Shown here: one piece after another, positions 43,187-52,538 of the stretch
Layout of the letters: each line of letters starts with the position of its first letter
How positions within the stretch are numbered: position 1 is the first letter of the stretch
Notes under the pieces: model-generated
The model's database searches: none
What the model saw: the letters and a program-made list of their open reading frames with translations, nothing else
What the model was told of the DNA's origin: nothing
Translations under genes and position numbers: made by a program
Origin: Gordonia sp. 'Campus'
GTDB lineage: Bacteria; Actinomycetota; Actinomycetes; Mycobacteriales; Mycobacteriaceae
Direction of reading: 5' to 3'
Length of the DNA: 64,000 bases
NCBI RefSeq assembly: GCF_022206305.1
Contig: NZ_JAKOIW010000015.1
Location: 67,645-131,644, forward strand

Positions 43187-44116
43187 ATGTCGATTCAGGA
43201 CTCTGCCTTTGAATGGACGGAAACGAACCGCGAATGGCTGATCGAGAATCCCGTTCGAATCGTGGCCTATGTGGTCGTCGCGTTGATCGTCCGTTTCGTG
43301 ATCCACCGTGCCATCGACCGCGCCACCCGGCCACGGACCCGTGACGGGGGCGACGGTCGCGGGTCGGCTCTGATGCGCGGCCTTCGCGCCAAGTCCGCAT
43401 CCGCCGAACGGACGGCGACGATCGCGGCTCGGCGTGCCCAGCGCGCCGCGACGATCGGGTCGGTCCTGAAGTCGACCGTCTCGATCGTGCTGCTGGTGTG
43501 GGTCGTGCTCTCGGTGTTGAGCGTCCTCGGCGTCAACATCGCGCCGTTCATCGCCTCGGCGGGCATCGTGGGTCTCGCGGTCGGTTTCGGCGCGCAGAAC
43601 CTGGTGCGCGACTTCGTGACCGGTGTGTTCATGCTGCTCGAGGACCAGTACGGGGTGGGCGACATCGTCGACCTCGGGGAAGCCGTGGGCGAGGTCGAGT
43701 CGGTGGGACTGCGGGTCACCACCCTTCGTGACATCGACGGCACCCTCTGGTACGTCCGCAACGGCGAGATCGCCCGCGTGGGCAACATGAGTCAGGAGTT
43801 CGCTGTCGCGCGGGTCGACGTCCCGGTCGCGCCGGGTGCCGACATCGACAAGGCGCAGCGGGTGGCCGACGAGGCCGCACGCGCGGCCGTCGCCGAGGAC
43901 GCCACCGACATCCTGGGTCCGATCGAGATGCTCGGTGTCCAGGAGGTCTCCTCGGACCAGGTCGTCCTGCGCCTGACGGTGAAAACCAAGCCGAACGGTC
44001 AGTGGGCGGTGCAGCGGCGCCTGCGCCGCGCGATCCTGCGGGCCTTCGTCGAGAACTCGATCGACCTGCCGTACTCGCGGGCATGGGGATCCCTCGCCGA
44101 CGCGATAGCGAACTGA
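43187..44116 (+). CDS. MscS-family mechanosensitive channel
   Basis: Small-conductance mechanosensitive channel relieving osmotic pressure; 309 residues. A first helix is near 25-45 (VRIVAYVVVALIVRFVI), followed by a charged loop. The next helices are TVSIVLLVWVVLSVLSVLGV and the pore helix IVGLAVGFGAQNLVRDFVTG. The beta domain has FMLLEDQYGVGDIVDLGEAVG, and the C-terminus is cytosolic. It is predicted leaderless, and a strong bidirectional-looking terminator follows at 44149-44176. Confidence 0.9.
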   Translation: MSIQDSAFEWTETNREWLIENPVRIVAYVVVALIVRFVIHRAIDRATRPRTRDGGDGRGSALMRGLRAKSASAERTATIAARRAQRAATIGSVLKSTVSIVLLVWVVLSVLSVLGVNIAPFIASAGIVGLAVGFGAQNLVRDFVTGVFMLLEDQYGVGDIVDLGEAVGEVESVGLRVTTLRDIDGTLWYVRNGEIARVGNMSQEFAVARVDVPVAPGADIDKAQRVADEAARAAVAEDATDILGPIEMLGVQEVSSDQVVLRLTVKTKPNGQWAVQRRLRRAILRAFVENSIDLPYSRAWGSLADAIAN

Positions 44117-44148
44117 GCAGGCGACGAAAGCGCCTGCCGCACAATGCA

Positions 44149-44176
44149 GAAGACCCCGGCCGTAGCCGGGGTCTTC
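44149..44176. terminator. Terminator between the MscS gene and tRNA-Leu
   Basis: GAAGACCCCGGC (44149-44160) pairs perfectly with GCCGGGGTCTTC (44165-44176) around loop CGTA. It lies 33 nt after the MscS stop and 12 nt past the 3' CCA of the opposing tRNA gene, so it can serve both. Confidence 0.85.
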
Positions 44177-44190
44177 TACGTTGATCGTGG

Positions 44191-44276
44191 TGTCCGAGGG
44201 GGGACTTGAACCCCCACGTCCGTTAATAGGACACTAGCACCTCAAGCTAGCGCGTCTGCCATTCCGCCACTCGGAC
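44191..44276 (-). tRNA. tRNA-Leu (anticodon GAG)
   Basis: On the minus strand the acceptor GTCCGAG pairs with CTCGGAC. The anticodon stem CTAGC/GCTAG encloses loop TTGAGGT, giving anticodon GAG (codons CUC/CUU). A long variable arm (GTGTCCTATTAACGGAC) and T-arm GGGGG-TTCAAGT-CCCCC fit a class II leucine tRNA. CCA is encoded at 44190-44188. Length is 86 nt without CCA. Confidence 0.95.
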
Positions 44277-44349
44277 CTGCTCGCCGCTCGCGCTTCTCCG
44301 CCGGTCTCCCGCCGATGGTCTCTCGACCCCGTCTCGCTGCAGCGGGATA

Positions 44350-44379
44350 ACCCTAACCGAGGTTGCCCGCGTATCCCAA
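44350..44379 (-). promoter_or_regulatory. Promoter of tRNA-Leu
   Basis: Minus-strand TTGGGA (44379-44374), 18-bp spacer, TAGGGT (44355-44350). It would start a precursor about 65 nt upstream of the mature tRNA. It overlaps the 5' region of the divergent M20 peptidase gene. Confidence 0.5.
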
Positions 44380-44397
44380 ATCCCGTAGGAGTGAGGG

Positions 44398-45732
44398 GTG
44401 TCTTCACAGTCTGCGACCGACGAAGTCGTCGATCTGGTCAGCCAGCTGATCCGGTTCGACACCTCCAACACGGGTGAACCCGAGACCACCAGAGGCGAAG
44501 AGGATTGCGCCAAGTGGGTGGCCCAACAGCTCGAGGAGGTGGGGTACACCACCCAGTACGTCGAGTCGGGGCGCCCCGGCCGCGGGAACGTCTTCGCGCG
44601 GCTGGCCGGACCGCCGGACTCCGATCGAGGCGCCCTGCTCGTGCACGCCCACCTCGACGTCGTCCCGGCCGAGCCGGCCGACTGGAGCGTGCATCCGTTC
44701 TCCGGCGCGATCAAGGACGGCTACATCTGGGGTCGCGGCGCCGTCGACATGAAAGACATGGCCGGGATGGCCCTCGCGCTCGCCCGGCAGTTCAAGCGCG
44801 ACGGCACGGTGCCGCCCCGGGAGATCGTCTTCGCGTTCCTCGCCGACGAGGAGGCCGGTGGCGCCTGGGGATCGCACTGGCTGGTCGAGAACCGGCCGGA
44901 CCTGTTCGAGGGCATCACCGAGGCGGTCGGGGAGGTCGGGGGCTTCTCGCTCACCGTCGACCGGCCGGACGGGACACAGAAGCGCCTCTACCTCGTGGAG
45001 ACCGCGGAGAAGGGTCTGGCCTGGATGCGCCTGACCGCCGAGGCGCGCGCCGGACACGGATCGTTCCTGCACGACGAGAACGCCGTCACCGAGGTCGCCG
45101 ACGCGGTGGCACGTATCGGTCGCCACACCTTCCCGCTCGTGATGACCGAATCGGTCAGCCAGTTCCTTGCCGAGGTCAGCGCGGAGACCGGCCTGGACCT
45201 GAGTCCCGACGCGCCCGACCTCGAGACGTCGTTGTTCAAACTGGGCAATCTGGCACGGATCATCGGCGCGACGCTGCGCGACACCGCGAATCCCACGATG
45301 CTCAAGGCGGGTTACAAGGCCAACGTGATCCCGCAGAAGGCCGAGGCGGTCATCGACTGCCGCGTGCTCCCCGGGCGCCAGGCCGCCTTCGAGAAGGAGA
45401 TCGACGAACTCATCGGGCCCAACGTGCGGCGCGAGTGGATCACCCATCTCGATTCGTACGAGACCACGTTCGACGGTGACCTCGTCGAGGCGATGAACGC
45501 CGCCATCCTCGAACACGATCCGCAGGGAAAGACGGTGCCGTACATGCTGTCCGGTGGCACCGACGCGAAGGCCTTCGCCAAGCTCGGCATCCGCTGCTTC
45601 GGCTTCGCGCCGCTCCAACTCCCTCCCGAGCTCGACTTCGCCGCGCTGTTCCACGGCGTGGACGAGCGTGTGCCCGTCGAGTCGGTTCTGTTCGGTACCA
45701 AGGTCTTCGAGCACTTTCTGCGGCATTGCTGA
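44398..45732 (+). CDS. M20-family metallopeptidase (DapE/ArgE-like)
   Basis: Zinc aminoacylase or dipeptidase-type enzyme, 444 residues. The di-zinc motifs LVHAHLDVVPAE, GRGAVDMKDM and FLADEEAGG, the lid domain (about 200-330) and the C-terminal YMLSGGTDAKAF with FGFAPL are intact. It corresponds to the gene called dapE2 (Rv2141c) in M. tuberculosis, but the substrate is unproven. GTG at 44398 has AGGAG 6 nt upstream. It starts the second M. tuberculosis-collinear block. Confidence 0.9.
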   Translation: MSSQSATDEVVDLVSQLIRFDTSNTGEPETTRGEEDCAKWVAQQLEEVGYTTQYVESGRPGRGNVFARLAGPPDSDRGALLVHAHLDVVPAEPADWSVHPFSGAIKDGYIWGRGAVDMKDMAGMALALARQFKRDGTVPPREIVFAFLADEEAGGAWGSHWLVENRPDLFEGITEAVGEVGGFSLTVDRPDGTQKRLYLVETAEKGLAWMRLTAEARAGHGSFLHDENAVTEVADAVARIGRHTFPLVMTESVSQFLAEVSAETGLDLSPDAPDLETSLFKLGNLARIIGATLRDTANPTMLKAGYKANVIPQKAEAVIDCRVLPGRQAAFEKEIDELIGPNVRREWITHLDSYETTFDGDLVEAMNAAILEHDPQGKTVPYMLSGGTDAKAFAKLGIRCFGFAPLQLPPELDFAALFHGVDERVPVESVLFGTKVFEHFLRHC

Positions 45733-45835
45733 CCACTCACATAGAGTGGCGGCAGGCGTCGAGGCGGATGAAAACCGCACCCGTCGCCGTGTTCTCCGAC
45801 CGATCTGATGCGCGAAACGTGAGAAAGGTGACCAC

Positions 45836-46396
45836 ATGTCGTCCCCAGGAGCCCGAACTCCCGATCCGTACGCGGCGCTTCCGAGCCTGCCCGGCTTCAC
45901 CCTGACCTCGGAAAGCCTCACCGACGGCGCCGGACTCGCCGACGGCCAGGTCAGCGGGATCATGGGCGCGGGTGGCGCGGACCTCTCCCCGCAGTTGAGT
46001 TGGTCCGGATTCCCCGCCGAGACCAAGAGTTTCGCCGTCACCGTCTACGACCCGGATGCACCGACGGCATCGGGATTCTGGCACTGGGCGGTCGCCGACA
46101 TCCCCGCGTCGGTCACGAGTCTGTCCGAAGGGGCGGGCGACGAGGACGGTTCCGGCCTGCCCGACGGTGCGGTCACCCTCACCAACGACGCATCCCTGCG
46201 CCGCTACATCGGGGCCGCGCCGCCGCCCGGACACGGCCCGCACCGTTACTACGTCGTCGTGCACGCCGTGGACACCGAGTCACTCGGTCTCCCCGAGAAC
46301 GCGACGCCGGCCTACCTGGGCTTCAACCTCTTCTCGCACGCGATCGCGCGGGCGACCCTGGTCGGCACCTACGAGCAGGCCGCCGAGAACGTCTGA
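45836..46396 (+). CDS. PEBP-family protein (YbhB/YbcL type)
   Basis: A 186-residue cytosolic phosphatidylethanolamine-binding-protein homologue. [29 protein letters not shown] and [13 protein letters not shown] form the ligand pocket. Function is unknown; Rv2140c sits in the same place in M. tuberculosis. ATG at 45836 has GAGAAAGG 7 nt upstream. It converges on pyrD with an 18-nt gap. Confidence 0.92.
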   Translation: MSSPGARTPDPYAALPSLPGFTLTSESLTDGAGLADGQVSGIMGAGGADLSPQLSWSGFPAETKSFAVTVYDPDAPTASGFWHWAVADIPASVTSLSEGAGDEDGSGLPDGAVTLTNDASLRRYIGAAPPPGHGPHRYYVVVHAVDTESLGLPENATPAYLGFNLFSHAIARATLVGTYEQAAENV

Positions 46397-46414
46397 GTCC
46401 CGCCGGGCCCGGGC

Positions 46415-47542
46415 TCAGCGGGCCGCGCAGCCGACCGCGTCGGTGATCGAGGCGAATCCGCCCTCGCGCACCCGCTGGGCCAGCCCGGCATGGAGTTCGT
46501 GCAGCCACACCGGCCCGCCGTAGATGAAGCCCGTGTACACCTGCAGCAGATCCGCCCCGGCGCAGATGCGTTCCCAGGCCTGGTCGGCGCTCTCGATCCC
46601 GCCGACGCTGACCAGCGCGATCCGCCCACCCACGCGGCCGTAGAGCCGACGCAGGACGGTCAACGAGCGATCGGCCACGGGCGGTCCGGACAACCCGCCC
46701 GCGCCGATCTCGCGGACGCGGTCCTGCGGGGTCCGCAGACCTTCCCGGCCGATCGTCGTGTTGGTGGCCACGATGCCGGCCAGACCGAGTTCCACGGCGA
46801 GATCGGCGACGGCATCGATGTCGTCGTCGACGAGGTCTGGTGCGATCTTGACCAGCACCGGCACCTCCACCTCCGCGAGTACCGCGGAGAGGATCGGCCG
46901 GAGCGAGTCGACGGCCTGCAGATCCCGCAGCCCCGGGGTGTTCGGCGAACTCACGTTGACGACGACGAAGTCCGACAGCGGGCCCAGCAGGCGGGCCGAT
47001 CGCGTGTAATCGCCCACGGCCGCGTCGACCGGCACGACCTTCGTCTTACCGATGTTGGCGCCGATCGGCACCCGAACCGAGCCGCGGCGCAGCGCCGACA
47101 GATGCCGAGCGGCCACCTGTGCACCGGGGTTGTTGAATCCCATGCGGTTGATGAGCGCGCGGTCGGCGGGCAGCCGGAACAACCGTGGTTGCGGGTTACC
47201 GGGTTGTCCCTCTCCGGTGATCGTGCCGACCTCGGCGAACCCGAATCCGATCTGCCCCCACGTGTCGACCGCACCCGCCGTCTTGTCGAAGCCCGCGGCG
47301 AGCCCGATGGGGGCGGGGAAGTCGACGCCGAACACCTGGGAGCGCAACACCGGATCATGCTGTGCGAGAAGTCGTGCCGACACGAAGGATAGCGGTGCGA
47401 ACCGTCCGATCGCGCGCAGGCCCGTGAAGACGATGTGATGGATGCGTTCCGGCGGCACCCGGAACATGACGGTGAGCAGCAGGGGGTACAACCACCGGTT
47501 GAGTGCGACGAGCACGGCGGTGGAGCGTCGAGCGGTCAACAT
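46415..47542 (-). CDS. pyrD: Dihydroorotate dehydrogenase (quinone), class 2
   Basis: Membrane-associated FMN enzyme of pyrimidine synthesis passing electrons to menaquinone; 375 residues. An N-terminal amphipathic segment ([17 protein letters not shown]) is typical of class 2. [16 protein letters not shown], the catalytic Ser in [22 protein letters not shown] and [10 protein letters not shown] are present. ATG at 47542 has CGGAG about 9 nt upstream. It overlaps the DUF5703 stop by 7 nt (ATGTTGA). Confidence 0.95.
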   Translation of the reverse strand: MLTARRSTAVLVALNRWLYPLLLTVMFRVPPERIHHIVFTGLRAIGRFAPLSFVSARLLAQHDPVLRSQVFGVDFPAPIGLAAGFDKTAGAVDTWGQIGFGFAEVGTITGEGQPGNPQPRLFRLPADRALINRMGFNNPGAQVAARHLSALRRGSVRVPIGANIGKTKVVPVDAAVGDYTRSARLLGPLSDFVVVNVSSPNTPGLRDLQAVDSLRPILSAVLAEVEVPVLVKIAPDLVDDDIDAVADLAVELGLAGIVATNTTIGREGLRTPQDRVREIGAGGLSGPPVADRSLTVLRRLYGRVGGRIALVSVGGIESADQAWERICAGADLLQVYTGFIYGGPVWLHELHAGLAQRVREGGFASITDAVGCAAR

Positions 47543-47868
47543 GCGCGGGCGCTCCGGGGGTCGTGTCCGGTCGGATCGGTGGACTCGTGATCCTCGGGTC
47601 CGCGGCTGCCCCGCGGCGGGCGGCGACGCTTGAGCAGTACCTTGCGGGTCCCGTCGGAATAGAGGCGCACCCGGGACAGCTCCCATCCGCCGAACTCGGC
47701 TTCGAGTGCCAGCCGCATCGAGGCGGTCACCCGGGTCACTTCCGGGGGCAGACGCAGCAGAATGCATTCGACATCCTCGGAGGTCACCTCCCACCCGGTG
47801 GGATACCGCGAACCGAGGCGCGCCGCGGTGCGCGCGCGATGGGCTTGGAGTCGTCGATCAGTGCTCAT
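47536..47868 (-). CDS. DUF5703-type small protein
   Basis: A 110-residue basic protein. The central part ([20 protein letters not shown]) and the motif [20 protein letters not shown] fit DUF5703, followed by an Arg/Pro-rich tail. Function unknown. It lies between the propeller lipoprotein (9 nt upstream) and pyrD (overlapping), forming a tight three-gene unit. Confidence 0.75.
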   Translation of the reverse strand: MSTDRRLQAHRARTAARLGSRYPTGWEVTSEDVECILLRLPPEVTRVTASMRLALEAEFGGWELSRVRLYSDGTRKVLLKRRRPPRGSRGPEDHESTDPTGHDPRSARAC

Positions 47869-47877
47869 CCGACCTGC

Positions 47878-49017
47878 TCACCGACCCGGTCCGACGGGTG
47901 TGGCGCCGGGCGACGTTCCGGGAGCGGGAACCACCTGCAGTGCGCCCTCGCGCGCGGAGAGGACATAGACCGCGCCCGCGGAGTCGACCGCGATCCGGTC
48001 GGGCTGGGCGACGGAGTCGAACCGTTGCTTCTCCGTGGGTTCACCGTCGGCCAGGTCATATGCCACCACCTCGTTGTTGCCGGTCGTCGACACCCAGAGC
48101 AGGTCGCGGGTGTCGTCGTAGTCTACGGCGTACGGGCCGTCGGCCACGGGGTAGCGGAAGCGCATCACCAGCGGTGATCCGAAGAACCCGAGGATCTCTC
48201 CGTCGCGCGTGTTGGCGACGAGAACCCGTCCGAACCGATCGACCGTCGAGTTGGTGGCGCCGTTGCCCGCGCGCAGCGCGGGGCCCAGCTCGCCCGAACG
48301 CGGATCGACCGGGGTCACCGACGACTGCGCCCGGTCGAGGACCACGACCTGACCGTCCAGCCCGTCCGCCGATGCCGGCGCGGCGGTGAGCGCGTCCACC
48401 CGCACGAAGGAATCGATGTCGTGGTCCTTCTGTAAATCCTTGTCGTACACCAGGACCCGTCCGTCGGCGGTGCCGACGACCACATCGCCCGTCGAGGCCT
48501 CGACCACCGCGGTCGGGCTCTCGGCGTCGAGATCGACGGTGCGTACCGACCCACCGGCGTCGACGACGACGAGCGAACCGGGGCCCACACCGAGGTAGCC
48601 ACCGTCGGTACCGGCCGCGAGCGCGGTGACCTCAGGGATGTCGATCGCCGTCGGCGGGGTGGTCATGGCCCCGATGTCGTACCGCAGCAATTGCCGACCG
48701 TCGGGGGAGACCACTCCGACGGTGTCGCCCGACGCGGCGAGGGCCCTGGCGCCCGCCGGGGCGGGGACGGTCGAGCCCGCGGGGGCCGCCGCCGGGCTCG
48801 CCGGGGCCTGCGCCGCGGTGGCCGGTGCGACGGTCGGGACATCCGGTGAATCCTCGTCGGACGAACCGCATGCGGTGATCAGGCCGACGCCCGCCACGAG
48901 CGCGACGGCAGCCGCGACAGGTCTCGCTGCCCGCGGTCGGTGCGCTCGTTCTCCGGGCGACCCAGGGCCCGTTCCCGGGGACTGCTGACGGGGACGGCGT
49001 CGTCGCGGCACATGCAT
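47878..49017 (-). CDS. Beta-propeller lipoprotein (LppL-like)
   Basis: A 379-residue exported lipoprotein in the position of Rv2138 (lppL). The lipobox is GLITAC-G near residue 51, after an unusually long, Arg-rich N-region. An Ala/Pro-rich linker and an NHL/YVTN-like beta-propeller made of repeats follow ([39 protein letters not shown]). No catalytic residues are evident. ATG at 49017 is the best start, but no Shine-Dalgarno is clear. It diverges from uppP with about 100 bp between. Confidence 0.82.
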   Translation of the reverse strand: MHVPRRRRPRQQSPGTGPGSPGERAHRPRAARPVAAAVALVAGVGLITACGSSDEDSPDVPTVAPATAAQAPASPAAAPAGSTVPAPAGARALAASGDTVGVVSPDGRQLLRYDIGAMTTPPTAIDIPEVTALAAGTDGGYLGVGPGSLVVVDAGGSVRTVDLDAESPTAVVEASTGDVVVGTADGRVLVYDKDLQKDHDIDSFVRVDALTAAPASADGLDGQVVVLDRAQSSVTPVDPRSGELGPALRAGNGATNSTVDRFGRVLVANTRDGEILGFFGSPLVMRFRYPVADGPYAVDYDDTRDLLWVSTTGNNEVVAYDLADGEPTEKQRFDSVAQPDRIAVDSAGAVYVLSAREGALQVVPAPGTSPGATPVGPGR

Positions 49018-49103
49018 GTCCCCATCTTGCGTGAACGGCGGCACGGAACGGACAGCCGGGTCGGGACGTGTCGCCGAGTCGAGCCCCGGCGCCCGGTCCC
49101 GCG

Positions 49104-49109
49104 TAGCAT
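49104..49109 (+). promoter_or_regulatory. Leaderless -10 box of uppP
   Basis: TAGCAT, 8 nt before GTG 49118. A second in-frame start, ATG 49130, would have a 20-nt leader. Confidence 0.45.
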
Positions 49110-49117
49110 CGGGCGCC

Positions 49118-49960
49118 GTGACCGACACCATGACGTGGACCCAGTCGATCGTCCTCGGAGCGATCCAGGGGCTCACCGAGTTCCTGCCGATCTCGTCGTC
49201 CGGGCATCTGCGGATCGCCTCCGAACTCATGTTCGGGGAGGATGCCGGTGCCTCGTTCACCGCCGTCACCCAACTCGGCACCGAGGCCGCGGTCCTCGTG
49301 TTCTTCGCCCGCGACATCGTCCGCATCATCACCGCGTGGTTCCGCGGGCTCCGCCATGCCGACGAACGCAACCTCGACTATCGGATCGGCTGGTATGTGA
49401 TCTTCGCGACCATCCCGATCGGGCTGATCGGATACCTCTTCAAGGACGAGATCCGCACCACCGGGCGCAATCTCTGGCTCGTCGCGATCATGCTGATCGT
49501 CTTCGCGGGCGTCTTCTGGCTGGCCGAGCGGTACGGACAGAAGCAGCGCTCACTCGACCAGCTCACCCTGCGTGACGGCCTCATCATGGGTGGCGCACAG
49601 TGTCTCGCGCTCATTCCCGGCGTCTCGCGATCGGGCGCCACCGCGAGCGCAGGCCTGTTCCTGGGACTCGAGCGTGAGGCCGCCTTCCGGTTCTCGTTCC
49701 TGCTGGCCATCCCTGCCGTCACCGCTTCCGGGCTGTTCAGCCTGCCGGATGCGTTCAACCCGAGCGGAGAGGGCATGGAGGCGAGTGGATCCCAGTTGTT
49801 GGTGGCGACGCTCATCGCCTTCGTCGTCGGATATGCGGCCATCGCGTGGCTGCTCAAGTTCGTCAGCGACCACTCGATGAACTGGTTCGGTGCCTACCGG
49901 GTGATCCTCGGCATGACCGTGATCATCCTGCTCTCGACGGGAGTGATCTCGGCGACCTGA
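49118..49960 (+). CDS. uppP: Undecaprenyl-diphosphatase UppP (BacA)
   Basis: Integral-membrane phosphatase recycling the lipid carrier for peptidoglycan and arabinogalactan; overexpression of homologues gives bacitracin resistance. The 280 residues have the two active-site signatures [14 protein letters not shown] (about 16-29) and [11 protein letters not shown], and seven or eight membrane helices. GTG at 49118 lies 8 nt after TAGCAT; an ATG four codons later is also possible. Rv2136c position. Confidence 0.95.
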   Translation: MTDTMTWTQSIVLGAIQGLTEFLPISSSGHLRIASELMFGEDAGASFTAVTQLGTEAAVLVFFARDIVRIITAWFRGLRHADERNLDYRIGWYVIFATIPIGLIGYLFKDEIRTTGRNLWLVAIMLIVFAGVFWLAERYGQKQRSLDQLTLRDGLIMGGAQCLALIPGVSRSGATASAGLFLGLEREAAFRFSFLLAIPAVTASGLFSLPDAFNPSGEGMEASGSQLLVATLIAFVVGYAAIAWLLKFVSDHSMNWFGAYRVILGMTVIILLSTGVISAT

Positions 49961-50028
49961 CACCGGGGCACGCGGCCGGGTCGGGTCGCCGGGGCGGTCG
50001 CGCCGTGCGGGTCGTCGGGGCCGGTGCC

Positions 50029-50034
50029 TATGGT
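50029..50034 (+). promoter_or_regulatory. Leaderless -10 box of the histidine phosphatase gene
   Basis: TATGGT, 6 nt before ATG 50041, without Shine-Dalgarno. Confidence 0.5.
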
Positions 50035-50040
50035 TGTGGG

Positions 50041-50814
50041 ATGACCGTGATCCTTCTCCGGCACGGCCGTTCCACCGCGAACACCTCGGGTGTGCTCGCC
50101 GGTCGCAGCCCCGGAGTCCACCTCGACGACCGGGGTCGTACGCAGGCCGACGCCCTGGTCGCTCGCCTCGGGGACCACCTCGGTGAGATCAGGGCCGTTG
50201 CCCGGTCGCCACTCGACCGCTGTGCCGAGACCGTCGCGCCGCTGCTGGCCGCGCTCGGTGCCGGCGGCGAGGCGCCGCCCGAGATCGTCGTGGACGACCT
50301 CGTCGAGGTCGATTACGGCGGCTGGACCGGCCGCCCCATCCGCGAACTGCTCACCGAGCCGCTCTGGAAGGTGGTGCAGCAACAGCCCTCCGCCGCGGTG
50401 TTCCCCGACGGGGAGGGCCTGGCCGACGTCCAGGCGCGGGCGGTGCGCGCCATCCGTGAACTCGATCGCATCCACGGTGGACCGGACGGCTCCGGTGTCT
50501 GGATCGCGTGTTCGCACGGCGACGTCATCAAGTCGATCATCGCCGACGCGATGGGCTCCCACCTCGACTCGTTCCAGCGGATCGTCGTGGAGCCGGCATC
50601 GATCAGCGTGATCCGTTACGGCTCGTCGCGCCCGTACGTGCATGCGGTCAACACCACCGAGATCCTCTCGGTGCCCAAGCCGCCACCGCCGTCCGACGGT
50701 CACTCGTCCTCGGACGACGCGGTCGTCGGCGGGGACACCGGGGTCGATGCCAAGCATGACGGGGCCGACGCGAAGCACGACGGGGCCGCCACCATCCCGG
50801 CGGCATCGGGATAA
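50041..50814 (+). CDS. Histidine-phosphatase (phosphoglycerate mutase-like) protein
   Basis: A 257-residue phosphatase of the branch 1 histidine-phosphatase superfamily. LLRHGRSTAN carries the phosphorylated His (H8), SPLDRCAETV follows, and the second His is in WIACSHGDVIKSII. The substrate is unknown; Rv2135c is the positional equivalent. After the domain (about residue 205) comes a Pro/Ser/Asp-rich tail with the near-repeat DAKHDGADAKHDGA. Confidence 0.87.
   Translation: MTVILLRHGRSTANTSGVLAGRSPGVHLDDRGRTQADALVARLGDHLGEIRAVARSPLDRCAETVAPLLAALGAGGEAPPEIVVDDLVEVDYGGWTGRPIRELLTEPLWKVVQQQPSAAVFPDGEGLADVQARAVRAIRELDRIHGGPDGSGVWIACSHGDVIKSIIADAMGSHLDSFQRIVVEPASISVIRYGSSRPYVHAVNTTEILSVPKPPPPSDGHSSSDDAVVGGDTGVDAKHDGADAKHDGAATIPAASG
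50746..50787 (+). repeat. 21-bp imperfect tandem repeat in the phosphatase tail
   Basis: Two adjacent 21-bp units encode DAKHDGA-DAKHDGA and differ only at silent or near-silent positions. It is a small in-frame expansion in a probably disordered tail. Confidence 0.7.
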
Positions 50815-50839
50815 TGAACACGACGACGAAGGAGGTGTG

Positions 50840-51556
50840 ATGTCTCGAGCCATCCACGTGTTCCGCAGCCCGGACCGATTCGTGGCGGGCACGATCGGGC
50901 AGCCCGGCGACCGCACGTTCTACCTCCAGGCGGTCCACGAGGCCCGCATCATCAGTGTGATGCTGGAGAAACAGCAGGTGCAGATCCTCGCCGACCGCAT
51001 CGGCGCGCTGCTCGACGAGATCCACCGCCGCTTCGGCACCCCGATCCCGCCGGAGACCGACCGCGTCGGCGACCTGAGCCCGCTCGTCATGCCTGTCGAC
51101 GCGGAGTTCCGGGTCGGCACGATGGGACTGGGCTGGGACGCCGAATCGGAGGCGGTCGTCGTGGAGCTGCTCGCGGTCACCGAGGGGGAGTTCGACGAGA
51201 GCGTGGTCCTCGACGACACCGACGAAGGCCCCGACGCCGTACGTGTGTTCCTGACCACGTCCGCGGCCCGGGAGTTCGCGGCGCGTTCCTCCAAGGTGAT
51301 CTCGGCGGGACGTCAGCCGTGTCCGCTGTGCAGCGAACCGCTCGACCCCGAGGGGCACCTGTGCATCCGGACCAACGGCTACAAGCGGGACGCGCAGTTG
51401 AGCAAGTCGCTCGACTTCATCGACCCGGATGTCTTCAACAGCCTTGCGGCGCAGAATGATCCGGGCCTGGCCGTCGACGACGACGACTTCGGCGACGCCG
51501 GGGATCCGGACGACCCCGACGAGCCCGGTGACACCGGGCCCGCCGCCCGTGGCTGA
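50840..51556 (+). CDS. DUF3090 family protein
   Basis: A 238-residue actinobacterial protein. VFRSPDRFVAGTIGQPGDRTFYLQA at the start and PCPLCSEPLDPEGHLC (a likely zinc knuckle, near 160-180) with RTNGYKRD are family hallmarks. The tail is Asp-rich. Function unknown, but it is constantly paired with the SCO1664-type kinase-like gene that follows 12 nt downstream. ATG at 50840 has GGAGG 4 nt upstream, a tight spacing. Confidence 0.87.
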   Translation: MSRAIHVFRSPDRFVAGTIGQPGDRTFYLQAVHEARIISVMLEKQQVQILADRIGALLDEIHRRFGTPIPPETDRVGDLSPLVMPVDAEFRVGTMGLGWDAESEAVVVELLAVTEGEFDESVVLDDTDEGPDAVRVFLTTSAAREFAARSSKVISAGRQPCPLCSEPLDPEGHLCIRTNGYKRDAQLSKSLDFIDPDVFNSLAAQNDPGLAVDDDDFGDAGDPDDPDEPGDTGPAARG

Positions 51557-51568
51557 CGCGGGTCGCCG

Positions 51569-52441
51569 ATGACGCCGGACGTCCCACGACCGGAGTCCGC
51601 GCCCGAACCCGGCCGGGACAGGTCGGATTCGGAGATCCTGTCCGACGCCGAGCTCACCATTCTCGGCCGCATCCCGTCGGCGAGCAACGCAACGCTCGTC
51701 TGCGATGCCGTGCTCGACGCGGACACGTCGCTGCGGTGCGTGTACAAACCCGTCCGCGGCGAGGTGCCGCTGTGGGATTTCCCCGACGGCACTCTCGCCG
51801 GACGCGAGGTGGCGTCGTTCCTGATCTCCGACGCACTCGGCTGGGACACGATCCCGGCGACGGTGCATCGCGACGGGCCCCTGGGGCCGGGGATGGTGCA
51901 GCGCTGGGTCGAGACACCCGACAACACCGACCATCCCGCACCCGAATCCGACGCGCGGATCGACCTCGTCGACCTCTGCCCGCCCGACGCGGTCCCGGTC
52001 GGCTTCCGCGCGGTGCTGCGGGCGTTCGACCCCTACGGCGAGCCCGTGGTGCTGGTGCACGCCGACGACCCGCGGTTGCAGCGCATGGCCGTGCTCGACG
52101 TGATCCTCAACAACGCCGACCGCAAGGGCGGTCACGTCCTCGAAGGCCTCGACGGCAACGTCTACGGCATCGACCACGGGATCTGCCTGCACGAAGAGGA
52201 CAAGCTGCGCACGGTGCTGTGGGGGTGGGCCGGGGAGGCGGTGCCCGGACACCTCGTCGCCGAGATCGCCGAACTCGCCGAGCGCCTCGAGACCGACGCA
52301 TCGGCCCTCCGCGAACAACTGGCACGACACATCACCTCCGACGAGATCGACGCGCTGACCATCCGCGCCATCGTCGTCGCCGAGTCGGCGACGATGCCGC
52401 ACCCGCCGGGACACCGGCCCATACCCTGGCCCCCGTTCTGA
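51569..52441 (+). CDS. SCO1664-family, PI3/4-kinase- or HipA-like protein
   Basis: A 290-residue cytosolic protein with a kinase-like core. CVYKPVRGEVPLWDFP supplies the candidate ATP lysine, LAGREVASFLISDALGW follows, LDVILNNADRKGGHVL resembles the catalytic loop and YGIDHGICLHEEDKLRT the metal-binding loop. Activity and substrate are unproven. Its conserved partnership with DUF3090 suggests one complex or pathway. Start ATG 51569; the Shine-Dalgarno is weak. Confidence 0.83.
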   Translation: MTPDVPRPESAPEPGRDRSDSEILSDAELTILGRIPSASNATLVCDAVLDADTSLRCVYKPVRGEVPLWDFPDGTLAGREVASFLISDALGWDTIPATVHRDGPLGPGMVQRWVETPDNTDHPAPESDARIDLVDLCPPDAVPVGFRAVLRAFDPYGEPVVLVHADDPRLQRMAVLDVILNNADRKGGHVLEGLDGNVYGIDHGICLHEEDKLRTVLWGWAGEAVPGHLVAEIAELAERLETDASALREQLARHITSDEIDALTIRAIVVAESATMPHPPGHRPIPWPPF

Positions 52442-52526
52442 TCCGATGACCGTTCTGGTCGGATGACCCGGTCCGAGCCCGCGCCCGCGCCTCCAGGGCC
52501 GTGAACGGACCGGAGTCCGTGGGCAA

Positions 52527-52532
52527 TACAGT
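52527..52532 (+). promoter_or_regulatory. Leaderless -10 box of mshC
   Basis: TACAGT, 6 nt before ATG 52539, without Shine-Dalgarno. Confidence 0.5.
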
Positions 52533-52538
52533 GGACCC

